From positions 2,976,001 to 3,040,000 of the forward strand of contig JACJXX010000002.1 in NCBI GenBank assembly GCA_020636435.1: DNA of 64,000 bases, given 5' to 3'. Under the pieces are notes generated by a model. It was not told where the DNA came from and did no database searches. It saw nothing but the letters and a program-made list of their open reading frames with translations. Positions within the stretch are counted from its first letter, which is position 1; every line of letters starts with the position of its first letter. Shown in pieces: positions 10,401-18,602 of this stretch. Position numbers and translations under genes: made by a program. The stretch is from Lewinellaceae bacterium. GTDB lineage: Bacteria; Bacteroidota; Bacteroidia; Chitinophagales; Saprospiraceae.

Positions 10401-11737
10401 ACTGCAGTCGCGGCCACCCCCCGGTGGGACCCGGCTGCCCATAGCTGCCCCTGAGACGTAATGATTATGCGGATCGGGGCGTCGATCAGGCCATCCGCCT
10501 CGGTGTAAGCCAGCCAGTTATCTCCTTTGCGGCATACTGCTTTGCCGGCGACATCGACAAACCACTGTTCGCCGCCGGAAGCTTCGCACTGAAAGTTGAG
10601 GCCAGCATAGCTGATCCATCGGTCGGAAGAAAAGTCCAACAGAAAGACCTTGGATTTATAGCCGGTTACCCAGAGCTTGTTGTCCTGGCTTTTCTGCAAC
10701 ATGACATGGTTGGCGGGAATCGCGTAATGCGGGGCAGTGTAAATTTCCCAGTTGCCGTCGCGGTAAACGTGCAATTTGCCCAGGGAACCTACCCAGATGG
10801 CCCCGTCGGAAGACTGTACGATGTCGGTGGCGACTTCATCCCCTCCGAATATATCTCCCAGTTTGATGTACTCCGTTTCTTCGCCGTTAAAAATGGTGAT
10901 CCCGGCCTTATAGGTAGAATTGATCACCCAAATCTTGTTATCCCTTGCCTGGATCAGTTTCTGCCCTTCGCCCAGTTGGAAGCCGGGCCCGGATTTGATC
11001 AGTTCGTAGTCAGTGATATAGGCGCCAGGCTGTGCCGGAAGTTTGAATTTTAGCAGGCGGCCCGTTTCGTTGGGCATGGTCAGGGCAAACCAGATCATGC
11101 CGTTTTGGCCTTCGAGGACGTCGGAAATGTCATTAAACCCAGCTGAACCCACTGCCTCTTCCGGTAGCCGGACCCATTGTACATCTTTGAAGTACCGTTT
11201 CAGGTTTTCTATCCGGGCGGCGGAAGTGTAAAAATAAGGCTTTCTCTTTTCAGACAAATGTATCGCGCCCTGGCCCGTAGAGAACATCAGGCTGCCGTCG
11301 GACAATTCGGTGATCTCGTGAAACTGGATGGCAAAACCCTTTTCCGGCTCCAGGACGGGCGTCCAGGAGTTGCGGTCGTAGCGGAAAATGCCGTTGGAGG
11401 CTGCCGCATATATATTCCCATTCCGGGCAGCAAACACCTCTTCTACCGGAGAAGCGGGCAACCCCTTTCCGGCCGTATGTTCCTTCCAGGTATAGCCATC
11501 GTATTCAAATACGCCTTCGTTGTACCCCATCCACACGATGCCGTTAGCGTCTTCGACAATGGAGCGGACGCCCTTTCCCTCCAATTCCGGGAAGTGCTTC
11601 CAGCGCCAGGATTCGGACAGGGGGTTGACCACTTTCGGTGAATAGGGTTCCGTTGCCCAACTGAGGCTGGGGATCAGGAACAAGAACAAGAACAGGCGGT
11701 TAATTTGGTTGTATTTGCAGGTGCTCATATTGGCCAT
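7406..11737 (-). CDS. Hybrid two-component regulator (HTCS) next to the pectin locus
   Basis: 1443 residues combining sensor and regulator. In order: a signal peptide; a periplasmic sensor of many propeller units (Reg_prop-type, e.g. IVEDANGIVWMGYNEGVF) to about residue 690; a Y_Y_Y domain; one membrane helix near 790-812; a coiled coil; HisKA with ISHELRTPL (phosphorylated His about 904); an HATPase with DTGEGIL and SSGIGLSYIKDLVE; a receiver with SDVMMPEMDG (Asp about 1242); and a C-terminal AraC-type HTH ending in PNSFSRVFRQEFGMTPTEY. A start at the fourth codon is also possible. HTCS proteins sense oligosaccharides in the periplasm and switch on the neighbouring polysaccharide locus. This one is divergent from the uronate genes, so control of the pectin locus is a reasonable inference. 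Confidence 0.95.
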   Translation of the reverse strand: MANMSTCKYNQINRLFLFLFLIPSLSWATEPYSPKVVNPLSESWRWKHFPELEGKGVRSIVEDANGIVWMGYNEGVFEYDGYTWKEHTAGKGLPASPVEEVFAARNGNIYAAASNGIFRYDRNSWTPVLEPEKGFAIQFHEITELSDGSLMFSTGQGAIHLSEKRKPYFYTSAARIENLKRYFKDVQWVRLPEEAVGSAGFNDISDVLEGQNGMIWFALTMPNETGRLLKFKLPAQPGAYITDYELIKSGPGFQLGEGQKLIQARDNKIWVINSTYKAGITIFNGEETEYIKLGDIFGGDEVATDIVQSSDGAIWVGSLGKLHVYRDGNWEIYTAPHYAIPANHVMLQKSQDNKLWVTGYKSKVFLLDFSSDRWISYAGLNFQCEASGGEQWFVDVAGKAVCRKGDNWLAYTEADGLIDAPIRIIITSQGQLWAAGSHRGVAATAVMRNGRWEKHLHPKLSWGIDYRAVFESREGALWFGGSVDNEPDKGHLGGVLQLKDPLAEHLQWTHHVYHENGLMQSNAYGIGQSPDGRIWLGGGSLYYFDGESWIRSEDERLRQFVNVVHSSGGWLIVGSRYYGVFIYDGKDWKNYDTSKGLPGNTIISIDVVSDSCLLVATENDICRFDGQSWVANIFPTELNMDFEGGSIFHDKQGSIWVNHSSRKWKRRAFSHSKNQDGIYHNFLAYRYVPDDDPPETEIYFFEKEVSPKGNTFVKWRGRDFFAQSASQRLTYSYRLDGGQWSPFMADQHYTFLGLSTGPHRLEVRARDLDLNIDPTPAVVSFTVLPPVWKQPWFILLILAFLSVLGIFEYRVISKKKKLEKLNASLSQANEKLKRKSKQIKLQNEEILAQKERILTQAGELEASNKNLEERNLKIRQQRDKLEEMVEQVEELSKAKLGFFTNISHELRTPLTLILGPAEQLQKQADDIPAAERRGLYDIIQRNAARLLKLINQLLELRRMENSSLELNLQTLDLPDFIDNILKLFENLAAERSIALSFTRGDYCGPVALDPDKVEKILANLLSNSFKHTPDGGQITVNLSTVTAAEAQLPAAPDHYLRITVQDTGEGILPEDLERIFDPYYSSGSLNRKEFSSGIGLSYIKDLVEAHRGRVRVESQKGEGALFLLYFPLLEPANHFAGQAPFSRPKLKDSRLEAEHLIASSLERAAIAEGRGRPEPPSPPANGHGKGKEKDARPAILIVEDNQDMLSFLEGILARNYEVRTAMDGKKGLEIAQKENFDLILSDVMMPEMDGLEFCELIKKDFQTSHIPVVLLTAKTMDDHKMAGYLTGADDYITKPFNPELLEVRIKNLLGQRRKLRRTFNRDFMLSPKEVTLTSPDEEMLQGLVQLMEKHIDDSDFNVNKMCEMVHLSHMHFIRKVRQLTGKTPSELLKSFRMKRAKDLLAQQKITISEVAYQVGYDLPNSFSRVFRQEFGMTPTEYVEGLKI

Positions 11738-12054
11738 TTCGGTACCCTCTCCAGCAGTTTGTTTTTTGCGTACTGAATTATCTCTAACCGAAAGTTAAGG
11801 TAAGAAAATTATTCTATACCCTTCTCCTGGAATAATATTTCACTAAACTGCTGTATTGGCTACTAAAATAAGGATTTTTTGTTTTTTTTACCAGAGCCGG
11901 GATTGGGCTACTTAAAGAGGCAAGTTATCCAATGGTGGCCTCCGGGGCGCCCAACACCCGTAAATGTTAAATATGGCGTGCCTTTTGTGAATTCCTGCAC
12001 CCTTTTATACGCCAGGGCATTTTACCTTTATTTCATCATTAAAACGGATTAGAA
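11738..12054. promoter_or_regulatory. Divergent control region between HTCS and the uronate genes
   Basis: This 317-base gap holds no gene. It is AT-rich in its first half, with long T and A runs near 11870-11890. TACCTTTA at 12023-12030 resembles the TAnnTTTG box and lies 25 bases before the kduI-like start. A TTTG at 11984-11987 is too far upstream to pair with it convincingly. The position makes it the likely target of the HTCS AraC domain, but I could not define an operator. Confidence 0.4.
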
Positions 12055-12978
12055 ATGGTACAACCAAAGACGATAGGACAAAACAGAACAACCGATAAAA
12101 AGACACCCCGGGAGCGCCGTCACGACCTTCAGGTAATGGTTCCCCTGAAGGAGGAGATTCGGAAAGTAGAGGCCTTCGATGCTGTTCCTGCCCTCAACTC
12201 GGTGCAGGAGATCATCACCGCAGAGAACTCCAGCTTTCGTTTCCTTCGCCTGGCGCGGATCGTCCTGGAAGAGGGGCGAAAAGCGCAGCGGGAGCTGAAG
12301 GAAGAAGAAGCCGTTTATTATGTCAACCGGGGAAAGGCCCAACTCGCCGTCGGCGGAAAAAGTTATTCCCTTGGCAAGGGCGACGTGCTGTACGCCGGGA
12401 TCAACAACGAGGTTTACATGCAAGCCGAGAGCTTCTGCGACCTCAGTGAGTTTAAAGCCGTGGACTGCCATACTTCCCATCCGGTACAGCTCGTGCGCCA
12501 CACGGATATAGAAGGGACGGAACTGGCCGCCAGCCTGGGCAGCCGCCGCCCCATGTCCCGCCGGACGGTTTTCAAGCTCGTCGACCAGAACGTGCAGGCC
12601 TGCCGCCTGCTCTTCGGCGACACTTACATGGCCCAACGGGGTGGCGTGGGCAGCTACCCTCCGCACTTCCACGGGCCGGATGGCCCCCACGGGCTGGGCG
12701 CCAACGCCAAGGAAGAGATTTATCACTTCCGCTGCGAAACGGATATTGAAGGCGATGTGCCGTACGTCCTGCAAAACTGCGCCCTGCCGGAAGAGAAAAT
12801 AAATGTGTACGCCCACATCTTCGACGAAACGGCCATCAATGTAACGCCGACCTATCACGACACCATCGCGCCGCCATCGGTGGATTTCATGTTCACCTGG
12901 TGCCTGGCCAGCTTCACGGAAGGGCATCGGGACTGGGCTGAAATCTACAACAAACCCGGTTATGAAAAGGAGTGGTGA
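12055..12978 (+). CDS. kduI: KduI/IolB-family ketouronate isomerase
   Basis: 307 residues forming a double cupin. The C-terminal cupin has the metal-binding pattern SYPPHFHGPDGPHG followed by KEEIYHFRCE, and a later TPTYHDTIAPP. This arrangement looks closer to IolB (5-deoxyglucuronate isomerase) than to classical KduI, yet both belong to one family. Beside uxaC, kdgK, kdgA and kduD, the most likely reaction is conversion of 4-deoxy-L-threo-5-hexosulose uronate to 3-deoxy-D-glycero-2,5-hexodiulosonate in the cytoplasm. That is inference from context. The N-terminal about 20 residues (GQNRTTDKKTPRERRHD) are an extension without obvious counterpart. The following gene's frame overlaps its stop codon, but that gene's true start lies 22 bases beyond. 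Confidence 0.7.
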   Translation: MVQPKTIGQNRTTDKKTPRERRHDLQVMVPLKEEIRKVEAFDAVPALNSVQEIITAENSSFRFLRLARIVLEEGRKAQRELKEEEAVYYVNRGKAQLAVGGKSYSLGKGDVLYAGINNEVYMQAESFCDLSEFKAVDCHTSHPVQLVRHTDIEGTELAASLGSRRPMSRRTVFKLVDQNVQACRLLFGDTYMAQRGGVGSYPPHFHGPDGPHGLGANAKEEIYHFRCETDIEGDVPYVLQNCALPEEKINVYAHIFDETAINVTPTYHDTIAPPSVDFMFTWCLASFTEGHRDWAEIYNKPGYEKEW

Positions 12979-13000
12979 TTTCCATCTTACAACAAGCAAA

Positions 13001-14437
13001 ATGAAGATACCGGCCATGCGAATTTTTGCCTATTTCATCATACTAGTCATTCTGTCGGGCTGTAAAAACAACCCGCCGGAGCAGGTGGCCGGCGCTCCCT
13101 GGGCGCAGATGGAGCAGATCATCGGCTCCATCCGGCCACCTGTTTTTCCCGAAAAAGTTTTTGCCATTACCGAATTCGGAGCGGTGCCCGACAGCCAGGC
13201 AGATTGCCTGCCGGCCATAAAAGCCGCCATCGAAAAATGCAATGAGGAAGGCGGCGGAACGGTGGAAGTGCCTCCCGGAATATACGCTGTTGACGGCCCC
13301 ATCCACCTGAAAAGCCATGTCAACCTCCATATCTCAGAAGGAGCCACCTTGAAATTCAGCACCCGGCCGGAACACTACCTGCCGGTAGTTTTTACCCGCT
13401 GGGAAGGCGCCGAGTGCATGAACTATTCCCCCCTTATCTATGCCTTTGAGCAGGAAAATATTGCCATCACGGGCGGGGGAACGCTGGACGGCCAGGCGGA
13501 CAGCGCCAATTGGTGGAATTGGGTCGACAAAGAAGAGTATGGATGGCGGGAAGGCATGCCCAGCCAGAAGGACAGCCTCAGCCGCCCCCGGTTGTTCGAC
13601 TGGAATACCCGGGAAGTCCCGGTAGAAGAAAGAATACTGGGCGAAGGGGCTTACCTGCGGCCGAATTTCATTCAGCCTTACCGCTGCAAGAATATCCTGA
13701 TCGATAGTGTGACCATCCTGAATTCGCCCATGTGGATCCTCCATCCGGTGTTGAGCGAAAACGTCACCATCCAAAATGTCAAAGTCATCAGCCATGGGCC
13801 CAACAGCGATGGTTGTGATCCGGAAAGCTGCCGCGACGTACTCATCAAAAATTGCTACTTCGATACCGGGGATGACTGCATTGCGCTGAAATCCGGACGG
13901 AACCAGGATGGCCGGCGCATCGGCCGGCCCATAGAGAACGTGGTGGTGCAGGGCTGCCAGATGAAGGACGGCCACGGTGGAATTGTCATCGGCAGCGAAG
14001 TATCGGGCGGCGCCAGGAACATCTTTGGCGAGGACTGCCAGATGGACAGCCCCCACCTCGACCGGGCCATTCGGGTGAAAACCAATAAGGTGCGCGGAGG
14101 CACGATAGAAAACCTCTATTTCCGGAATATCCGTGTCGGCGAAGTGGGCGAAGCAGTGGTAAGGGTTAATATGCGCTATCCAATTTATTCGGATACCAGC
14201 CAAACCTTTATTCCGGTTGTGCAAAATATTTATGTAGAAAACGTCCAATCTTCGAAGAGCAAATACGGCGTGCTGATCGACGGCTACAGTGCGGAGTATC
14301 CCGTTAAAAACGTCCACATCGCCAACTGCCGCTTCGACGGCGTGGAAAAGGGCAACTCTATTGAATTCGCCGAGGGGCTGCGATTTGAATCCTATTATTT
14401 GAATGGAGAGCTTGTCGAAGGCCCTGCGGCTGAATAA
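13001..14437 (+). CDS. GH28 polygalacturonase lipoprotein
   Basis: 478 residues from the ATG at 13001, chosen because it gives a clean lipoprotein signal ending in ILSGC; the open frame to 12962 runs into the preceding gene. The fold is a right-handed beta-helix. The GH28 catalytic set is complete: NSD (N268, D270), GDD (D291, D292), GHGG (H325) and RVK (R358, K360). The enzyme hydrolyses alpha-1,4 bonds in galacturonan or rhamnogalacturonan, probably from the outer membrane or the periplasmic face. It is followed 20 bases later by a rhamnogalacturonan acetylesterase gene. Exo or endo action cannot be told from sequence alone. Confidence 0.93.
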   Translation: MKIPAMRIFAYFIILVILSGCKNNPPEQVAGAPWAQMEQIIGSIRPPVFPEKVFAITEFGAVPDSQADCLPAIKAAIEKCNEEGGGTVEVPPGIYAVDGPIHLKSHVNLHISEGATLKFSTRPEHYLPVVFTRWEGAECMNYSPLIYAFEQENIAITGGGTLDGQADSANWWNWVDKEEYGWREGMPSQKDSLSRPRLFDWNTREVPVEERILGEGAYLRPNFIQPYRCKNILIDSVTILNSPMWILHPVLSENVTIQNVKVISHGPNSDGCDPESCRDVLIKNCYFDTGDDCIALKSGRNQDGRRIGRPIENVVVQGCQMKDGHGGIVIGSEVSGGARNIFGEDCQMDSPHLDRAIRVKTNKVRGGTIENLYFRNIRVGEVGEAVVRVNMRYPIYSDTSQTFIPVVQNIYVENVQSSKSKYGVLIDGYSAEYPVKNVHIANCRFDGVEKGNSIEFAEGLRFESYYLNGELVEGPAAE

Positions 14438-14457
14438 TAAAGATTAAAGCGTTATTG

Positions 14458-15234
14458 ATGATGTTATTCAACAAACAAAAAACAAGGCTATTAGCAGCCG
14501 TTGCACTTCTGCTGCTGGCCTCTGCTACCTGGCGGAGCGCCGAGCCCGGGATCGCCATCTTCATGATCGGCGATTCGACTATGGCGGACAAGCCAGATGC
14601 CGCCGACGTCAACCCGGAGCGGGGCTGGGGCCAGTTGTTCCCTATCTTTTTTAACGAGAAAGTAGCAGTCAAAAACCACGCCGTGAACGGGCGGAGCACC
14701 AAGAGTTTTCTGGCAGAAGGGCGTTGGGAAACCGTAAAGGAGGAGTTAAAATCCGGAGATTATGTCTTCATTCAATTTGGGCACAACGATACCAAAGAAG
14801 CAGACCCGGCGCGCTATACCAACCCCTACAGCGGTTATCGCCGCAACCTGGAAAAGTTCGTTCGGGAAACCAGGGAAAAAGGCGCCTTCCCGGTTCTCCT
14901 CTCCCCCATCGTCCGCCGGAATTTTAACGAGCAGGGCACGTTGGTGGATACGCATGGCGCATATCCCTTCGTGATGAGGATGCTGGCCATAGAAATGAAT
15001 GTGCCTTTCATAGACTTGCAACTCAAAACAGAAGATTACATCATAGCCCTGGGGCCCGAAAAATCAAAAGAAGTCTATCTTTGGGTGGAACCGGGCCAAT
15101 ACGAACGGCTTCCGGAAGGCAAACAGGACAATACGCACCTGACTCTGCTGGGCGCTACCGAATATGCCCGGTTAGCGGCGGAGGGCATCGTTGAATTGGG
15201 CCTGCCTTTGACCAGCTACCTTAAAGAGCAATAA
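14458..15234 (+). CDS. Rhamnogalacturonan acetylesterase (SGNH, CE12-like)
   Basis: 258 residues with an N-terminal hydrophobic signal (LLAAVALLLLASATW). SGNH blocks are visible: the nucleophile S40 in FMIGDSTMAD, the oxyanion block NGRSTKSF, GHND, and the catalytic D224 and H227 in DNTHLT. Rhamnogalacturonan acetylesterases of this type remove O-acetyl groups from galacturonate residues so that lyases and hydrolases can act. The start is ambiguous between 14458 and 14461 (consecutive ATG codons). It is nine bases upstream of uxaC and belongs to the same transcription unit. Confidence 0.9.
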   Translation: MMLFNKQKTRLLAAVALLLLASATWRSAEPGIAIFMIGDSTMADKPDAADVNPERGWGQLFPIFFNEKVAVKNHAVNGRSTKSFLAEGRWETVKEELKSGDYVFIQFGHNDTKEADPARYTNPYSGYRRNLEKFVRETREKGAFPVLLSPIVRRNFNEQGTLVDTHGAYPFVMRMLAIEMNVPFIDLQLKTEDYIIALGPEKSKEVYLWVEPGQYERLPEGKQDNTHLTLLGATEYARLAAEGIVELGLPLTSYLKEQ

Positions 15235-15243
15235 CTAAAGCCT

Positions 15244-16662
15244 ATGCAAGCCATCAAACAAGACATCAAGCCCTTCCTCGATGAAAACTTCCTGCTGGAA
15301 AACCAGGCGGCGGAGATTCTTTACCACGAATACGCCAAAGATCAGCCCATCATCGATTATCACAATCACCTGCCGCCGGACGAGATCGCCGCTGACAAAA
15401 AATTCCCCAACCTGACGGCCATCTGGCTCAACGGCGACCACTACAAATGGCGGGCCATGCGCACCCTGGGCATACCGGAACGCTACATCACCGGCCCGGC
15501 CAGCGACCAGGAAAAATTTCAAAAATGGGCGGAAACCGTGCCTTTTACAATTCGCAACCCGCTGTTCCACTGGACGCATCTGGAGTTGCAGCGCTATTTC
15601 GGCATCACGAAATTGCTGAACCCCCAAACAGCCGACGGCATCTATGAGCAGTGCTCGGGCCTGCTCAACACGCCGGCATACAGCACCCGCAACCTGCTGC
15701 GAAAAATGAACGTGGCGGCAGTTTGCTCCACGGATGACCCCATCGACAACCTGGAACACCACCGCCAGGCAAAAGCCGATGGTTTTGAGATTACTATGTT
15801 GCCGGCTTTCCGGCCCGACAAGGCCATCCTGGTCGAAAAAGAAGAATTCGCGGGCTATCTGCAAAAACTGGGCGCTGCGGCAGGCGCCGAAATCAAAGAT
15901 TTCGACAGCCTGTTGCAGGCCCTGAAGGACCGGATCGATTTTTTTGACGACAACGGATGCCGCCTCTCCGACCACGGCCTGGAGCAGATGTACGCGGCCC
16001 CATTTACCCCCAAACAAGCAAGCACAGCCCTGAAAAAAAGGCTGTCCGGACAGGAACTGTCGCCACAAGAGGCTGATGCTTACAAATCCGCAATACTGTA
16101 TGAACTCGGCTGCCTGTATGCCGAAAAAGGCTGGGTGCAGCAGTTCCACCTCGGGGCGCTGCGCAACAACAGCAGCCGAATGAAGCGCCAACTGGGCCCG
16201 GACACCGGTTTCGACAGCATAGGAGACTTCGGCCAGGCAACGGCACTGGCCCGGTTCCTCAACCGGCTGGACACCGAAGACAAACTGGCCAAAACCATCC
16301 TTTACAACCTCAACCCACGGGACAATGAGGTGATGGCCACCATGATCGGCAACTTCAACGACGGCTCCGTGCGGGGTAAAATACAATTCGGTTCCGCCTG
16401 GTGGTTCCTCGACCAGAAGGACGGCATGGAAAAGCAAATGAACGCCCTGTCCAACATGGGCCTGCTCAGTTGCTTCATCGGCATGCTGACCGACAGCCGA
16501 AGCTTCCTGTCCTTCCCCCGCCACGAGTATTTCCGGCGGTTGCTCTGCAACCTCATTGGCAGGGATGTGCACAACGGGGAACTGCCCAATGACGTGGAAT
16601 GGCTGGGGGGCATCGTGCAGGATATTTGCTATCGAAACGCCAAAGCTTATTTTGGGTTCTAG
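15244..16662 (+). CDS. uxaC: Uronate isomerase
   Basis: 472 residues, the normal length for UxaC. The metal-binding HxH is H40 and H42 in IDYHNHLPP, and the C-terminal FSFPRHEYFRR-like block (LSFPRHEYFRRLLCNLIG) is characteristic. It converts D-galacturonate to D-tagaturonate and D-glucuronate to D-fructuronate in the cytoplasm. This is the first step of the saturated branch of the pathway, followed here by UxaB and UxaA further downstream. A hairpin with a T run follows the stop codon. Confidence 0.96.
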   Translation: MQAIKQDIKPFLDENFLLENQAAEILYHEYAKDQPIIDYHNHLPPDEIAADKKFPNLTAIWLNGDHYKWRAMRTLGIPERYITGPASDQEKFQKWAETVPFTIRNPLFHWTHLELQRYFGITKLLNPQTADGIYEQCSGLLNTPAYSTRNLLRKMNVAAVCSTDDPIDNLEHHRQAKADGFEITMLPAFRPDKAILVEKEEFAGYLQKLGAAAGAEIKDFDSLLQALKDRIDFFDDNGCRLSDHGLEQMYAAPFTPKQASTALKKRLSGQELSPQEADAYKSAILYELGCLYAEKGWVQQFHLGALRNNSSRMKRQLGPDTGFDSIGDFGQATALARFLNRLDTEDKLAKTILYNLNPRDNEVMATMIGNFNDGSVRGKIQFGSAWWFLDQKDGMEKQMNALSNMGLLSCFIGMLTDSRSFLSFPRHEYFRRLLCNLIGRDVHNGELPNDVEWLGGIVQDICYRNAKAYFGF

Positions 16663-16692
16663 TCGAAGCCTGGAGACTTCGACGAGCTTTTT
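16662..16692 (+). terminator. Hairpin with T run after uxaC (dispersed repeat copy)
   Basis: The arms GTCGAAG (16662-16668) and CTTCGAC (16677-16683) form a stem, followed by GAGCTTTTT. It lies directly at the uxaC stop codon and before kdgK. Closely related copies occur at 56283-56303 and 57407-57427, so it is also a dispersed repeat. It may act as a partial terminator or an mRNA-end stabiliser inside the operon. Confidence 0.55.
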
Positions 16693-16720
16693 AAGACAAC
16701 AAAAACAAGAATTATAGTCT

Positions 16721-17758
16721 ATGAAAAAGATCGTGACTTTTGGAGAGATCATGCTGCGTTTGGCGCCTCCCGGCTACCAGCGCTTTTCCCAGGCCAGCAC
16801 GTTTGATGTAATCTACGGCGGCGGGGAAAGCAACGTGGCTGTCTCCCTGGCCAACTACGGCCTGCCGGTTGAATTCGTCACCCGGCTGCCCAACAACGAT
16901 ATTGGAGAATGCGCCCTGATGGAAATGCGCAAGCGAAACGTAGGAACCAGCCACGTCCTGCGAGGCGGCGAACGGCTAGGCATCTACTTCCTCGAAATGG
17001 GGGCCGTCGCCCGCGGCAGCAAAGTAGTCTACGACCGGGCACACAGCGGCATGGCCAGCATCGAGGCTGGCATGGTCGACTGGGATGTAGTGTTCAAAGA
17101 CGCGCAGTGGTTCCACTGGACGGGCATCACGCCCGCCCTTTCGCAGGGCGCGGCCGACGCCACCCTGGAAGCGATTAAAGCCGCCAACCGCCTGGGCATT
17201 ACCGTATCCACCGACCTCAACTACCGCAAGAACCTCTGGACGTACGGCAAAAAGTCTTCCGAAGTCATGCCCGAACTGACCGCCGGGTGCGACATCATAC
17301 TGGGCAACGAGGAAGACGCCGAAAAGCACTTCGGCATCCACCCGGAGGGGGTAGACGTCACCAAAGGCGACACCATGGACGCCTCGGCATACATCTCCGT
17401 TTGCCGCCAGATCATGAAGCAATTTCCTCGCTGCAAAAAGGCCATCACTACCCTGCGCGGCAGCATCAGCGCCTCGCACAACAGCTGGACCGGGGTGTTG
17501 TACGACGGCAAAAAGCTCTACGAAGCGCCTACCTATCAGATCACCCATATCGTCGACCGGGTCGGCGGCGGCGACAGCTTCATGGGCGGCCTGATCTACG
17601 GCCTGATCAACCATCCGGAGGACGGCCAGCAGGCGCTGAACTTCGCCGTGGCCGCTTCCTGCCTGAAGCACACCATTTATGGGGACGCCAACCTGGCTAC
17701 CCTGGCGGAGGTGAACAACCTGATGAAGGGGGATGCGAGTGGAAGGGTGAGCCGGTAG
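16721..17758 (+). CDS. kdgK: 2-dehydro-3-deoxygluconokinase (PfkB family)
   Basis: 345 residues of the PfkB/ribokinase fold. The N-terminus has KIVTFGEIMLRL and the substrate loop GGGESNVAVSLANYG. The C-terminal PfkB signature is DRVGGGDSFMGGL, with catalytic base D285 (GGGD in place of the more common GAGD). It phosphorylates KDG to KDPG with ATP. Both branches of the pathway in this window meet at its substrate. It is slightly longer than typical KdgK (about 310), owing to an insertion around residues 205-225. KdgK is favoured over fructokinase because of its position before the KDPG aldolase gene. Confidence 0.9.
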   Translation: MKKIVTFGEIMLRLAPPGYQRFSQASTFDVIYGGGESNVAVSLANYGLPVEFVTRLPNNDIGECALMEMRKRNVGTSHVLRGGERLGIYFLEMGAVARGSKVVYDRAHSGMASIEAGMVDWDVVFKDAQWFHWTGITPALSQGAADATLEAIKAANRLGITVSTDLNYRKNLWTYGKKSSEVMPELTAGCDIILGNEEDAEKHFGIHPEGVDVTKGDTMDASAYISVCRQIMKQFPRCKKAITTLRGSISASHNSWTGVLYDGKKLYEAPTYQITHIVDRVGGGDSFMGGLIYGLINHPEDGQQALNFAVAASCLKHTIYGDANLATLAEVNNLMKGDASGRVSR

Positions 17759-17766
17759 GAATTTGG

Positions 17767-17859
17767 GATTTTTGACGTGTGATTTTTGATTTGCGATGTG
17801 TGGCCGTCCACCTGGCCAGCCTGCGGCAAGCAAATCGCACGTCAAAAATCAAAAATCAA
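17767..17859. repeat. Inverted repeat between kdgK and the aldolase gene
   Basis: A perfect 13-bp pair (17767-17779 and 17838-17850, GATTTTTGACGTG and its complement) and a nested 7-bp pair (17788-17794 and 17830-17836) surround a GC-rich core. AAAAATC units are also repeated directly. It can fold as a hairpin on both strands and looks like a small mobile-type or REP-like element rather than a simple terminator. Confidence 0.7.
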
Positions 17860-17888
17860 AAATTTATAGTTTCATACATTACTTAGTC

Positions 17889-17917
17889 GTTTGGCTGCCC
17901 TTCGGGTGCAGCCAAAC
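17889..17917. promoter_or_regulatory. Strong hairpin just before the aldolase start codon
   Basis: A 10-bp stem GTTTGGCTGC with GCAGCCAAAC closes on a CTTCGG-type tetraloop and is followed by CTTTT. It ends 16 bases before the ATG at 17934. It could be an intercistronic terminator, a processing or stability element, or an attenuator. Which one cannot be decided from sequence. Confidence 0.6.
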
Positions 17918-17933
17918 CTTTTAAGACAAAAAA

Positions 17934-18602
17934 ATGGCAAGATTTACGCGTATACAAGTTGCACAGGCGATGGCCGAAACGGGCATGGTGCCGCTGTTCT
18001 ACCACTCCGATGTGGAGCTGGGAAAAAAGGCTATAGCCGCTTGCTACCGGGGCGGAGCGAGATTACTCGAATTCACCAGCCGGGGCGATTTCGCCCACGA
18101 GGTATTCGGAGAGCTGAACAAATACTGCGCCCGAGAGCTGCCGGAAATGATCATGGGGGTGGGCTCGGTGACGGATGCAGCGGCGGCCTCCCTTTACATG
18201 CAGTTGGGCGCCAATTTCGTGGTAACGCCTGTGCTGCGGGAAGACATCGCCCTGGCATGCAACCGGCGCAAAGTGCTCTGGTCTCCCGGCTGCGGCTCCC
18301 TGGCGGAAATCGCCCGGGCGGAGGAGCTGGGTTGTGAGATTGTCAAGCTGTTCCCGGGCGGGACTTACGGCCCCGGGTTTGTAAAGGACATCAAGGGGCC
18401 CCAGCCCTGGACGAGCGTGATGCCCACCGGCGGCGTCTCCCCTACCCTGGAGAGCCTGAAAGCCTGGTTCGATGCCGGCGTCACCTGCGTTGGCATGGGT
18501 TCCAAACTGATATCCGGCGACATTCTAAAATCCGGCGATTTCGAAATGCTGGAAAAGCGGACACGGGATGCGCTGGGGATTATTCGGGGGTTGAAGGGGT
18601 GA
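17934..18602 (+). CDS. kdgA: KDPG/KHG aldolase
   Basis: 222 residues of the class I aldolase barrel. The conserved glutamate is E46 in RLLEFTSRG and the Schiff-base lysine is K138 in IVKLFPGG. The phosphate loop MPTGGVSP follows. It splits 2-keto-3-deoxy-6-phosphogluconate into pyruvate and glyceraldehyde-3-phosphate, the last step of the uronate pathway. The frame begins at ATG after an A7 run with no obvious Shine-Dalgarno sequence, which is usual for Bacteroidota. A 255-base repeat-rich gap separates it from the transporter genes. Confidence 0.95.
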   Translation: MARFTRIQVAQAMAETGMVPLFYHSDVELGKKAIAACYRGGARLLEFTSRGDFAHEVFGELNKYCARELPEMIMGVGSVTDAAAASLYMQLGANFVVTPVLREDIALACNRRKVLWSPGCGSLAEIARAEELGCEIVKLFPGGTYGPGFVKDIKGPQPWTSVMPTGGVSPTLESLKAWFDAGVTCVGMGSKLISGDILKSGDFEMLEKRTRDALGIIRGLKG

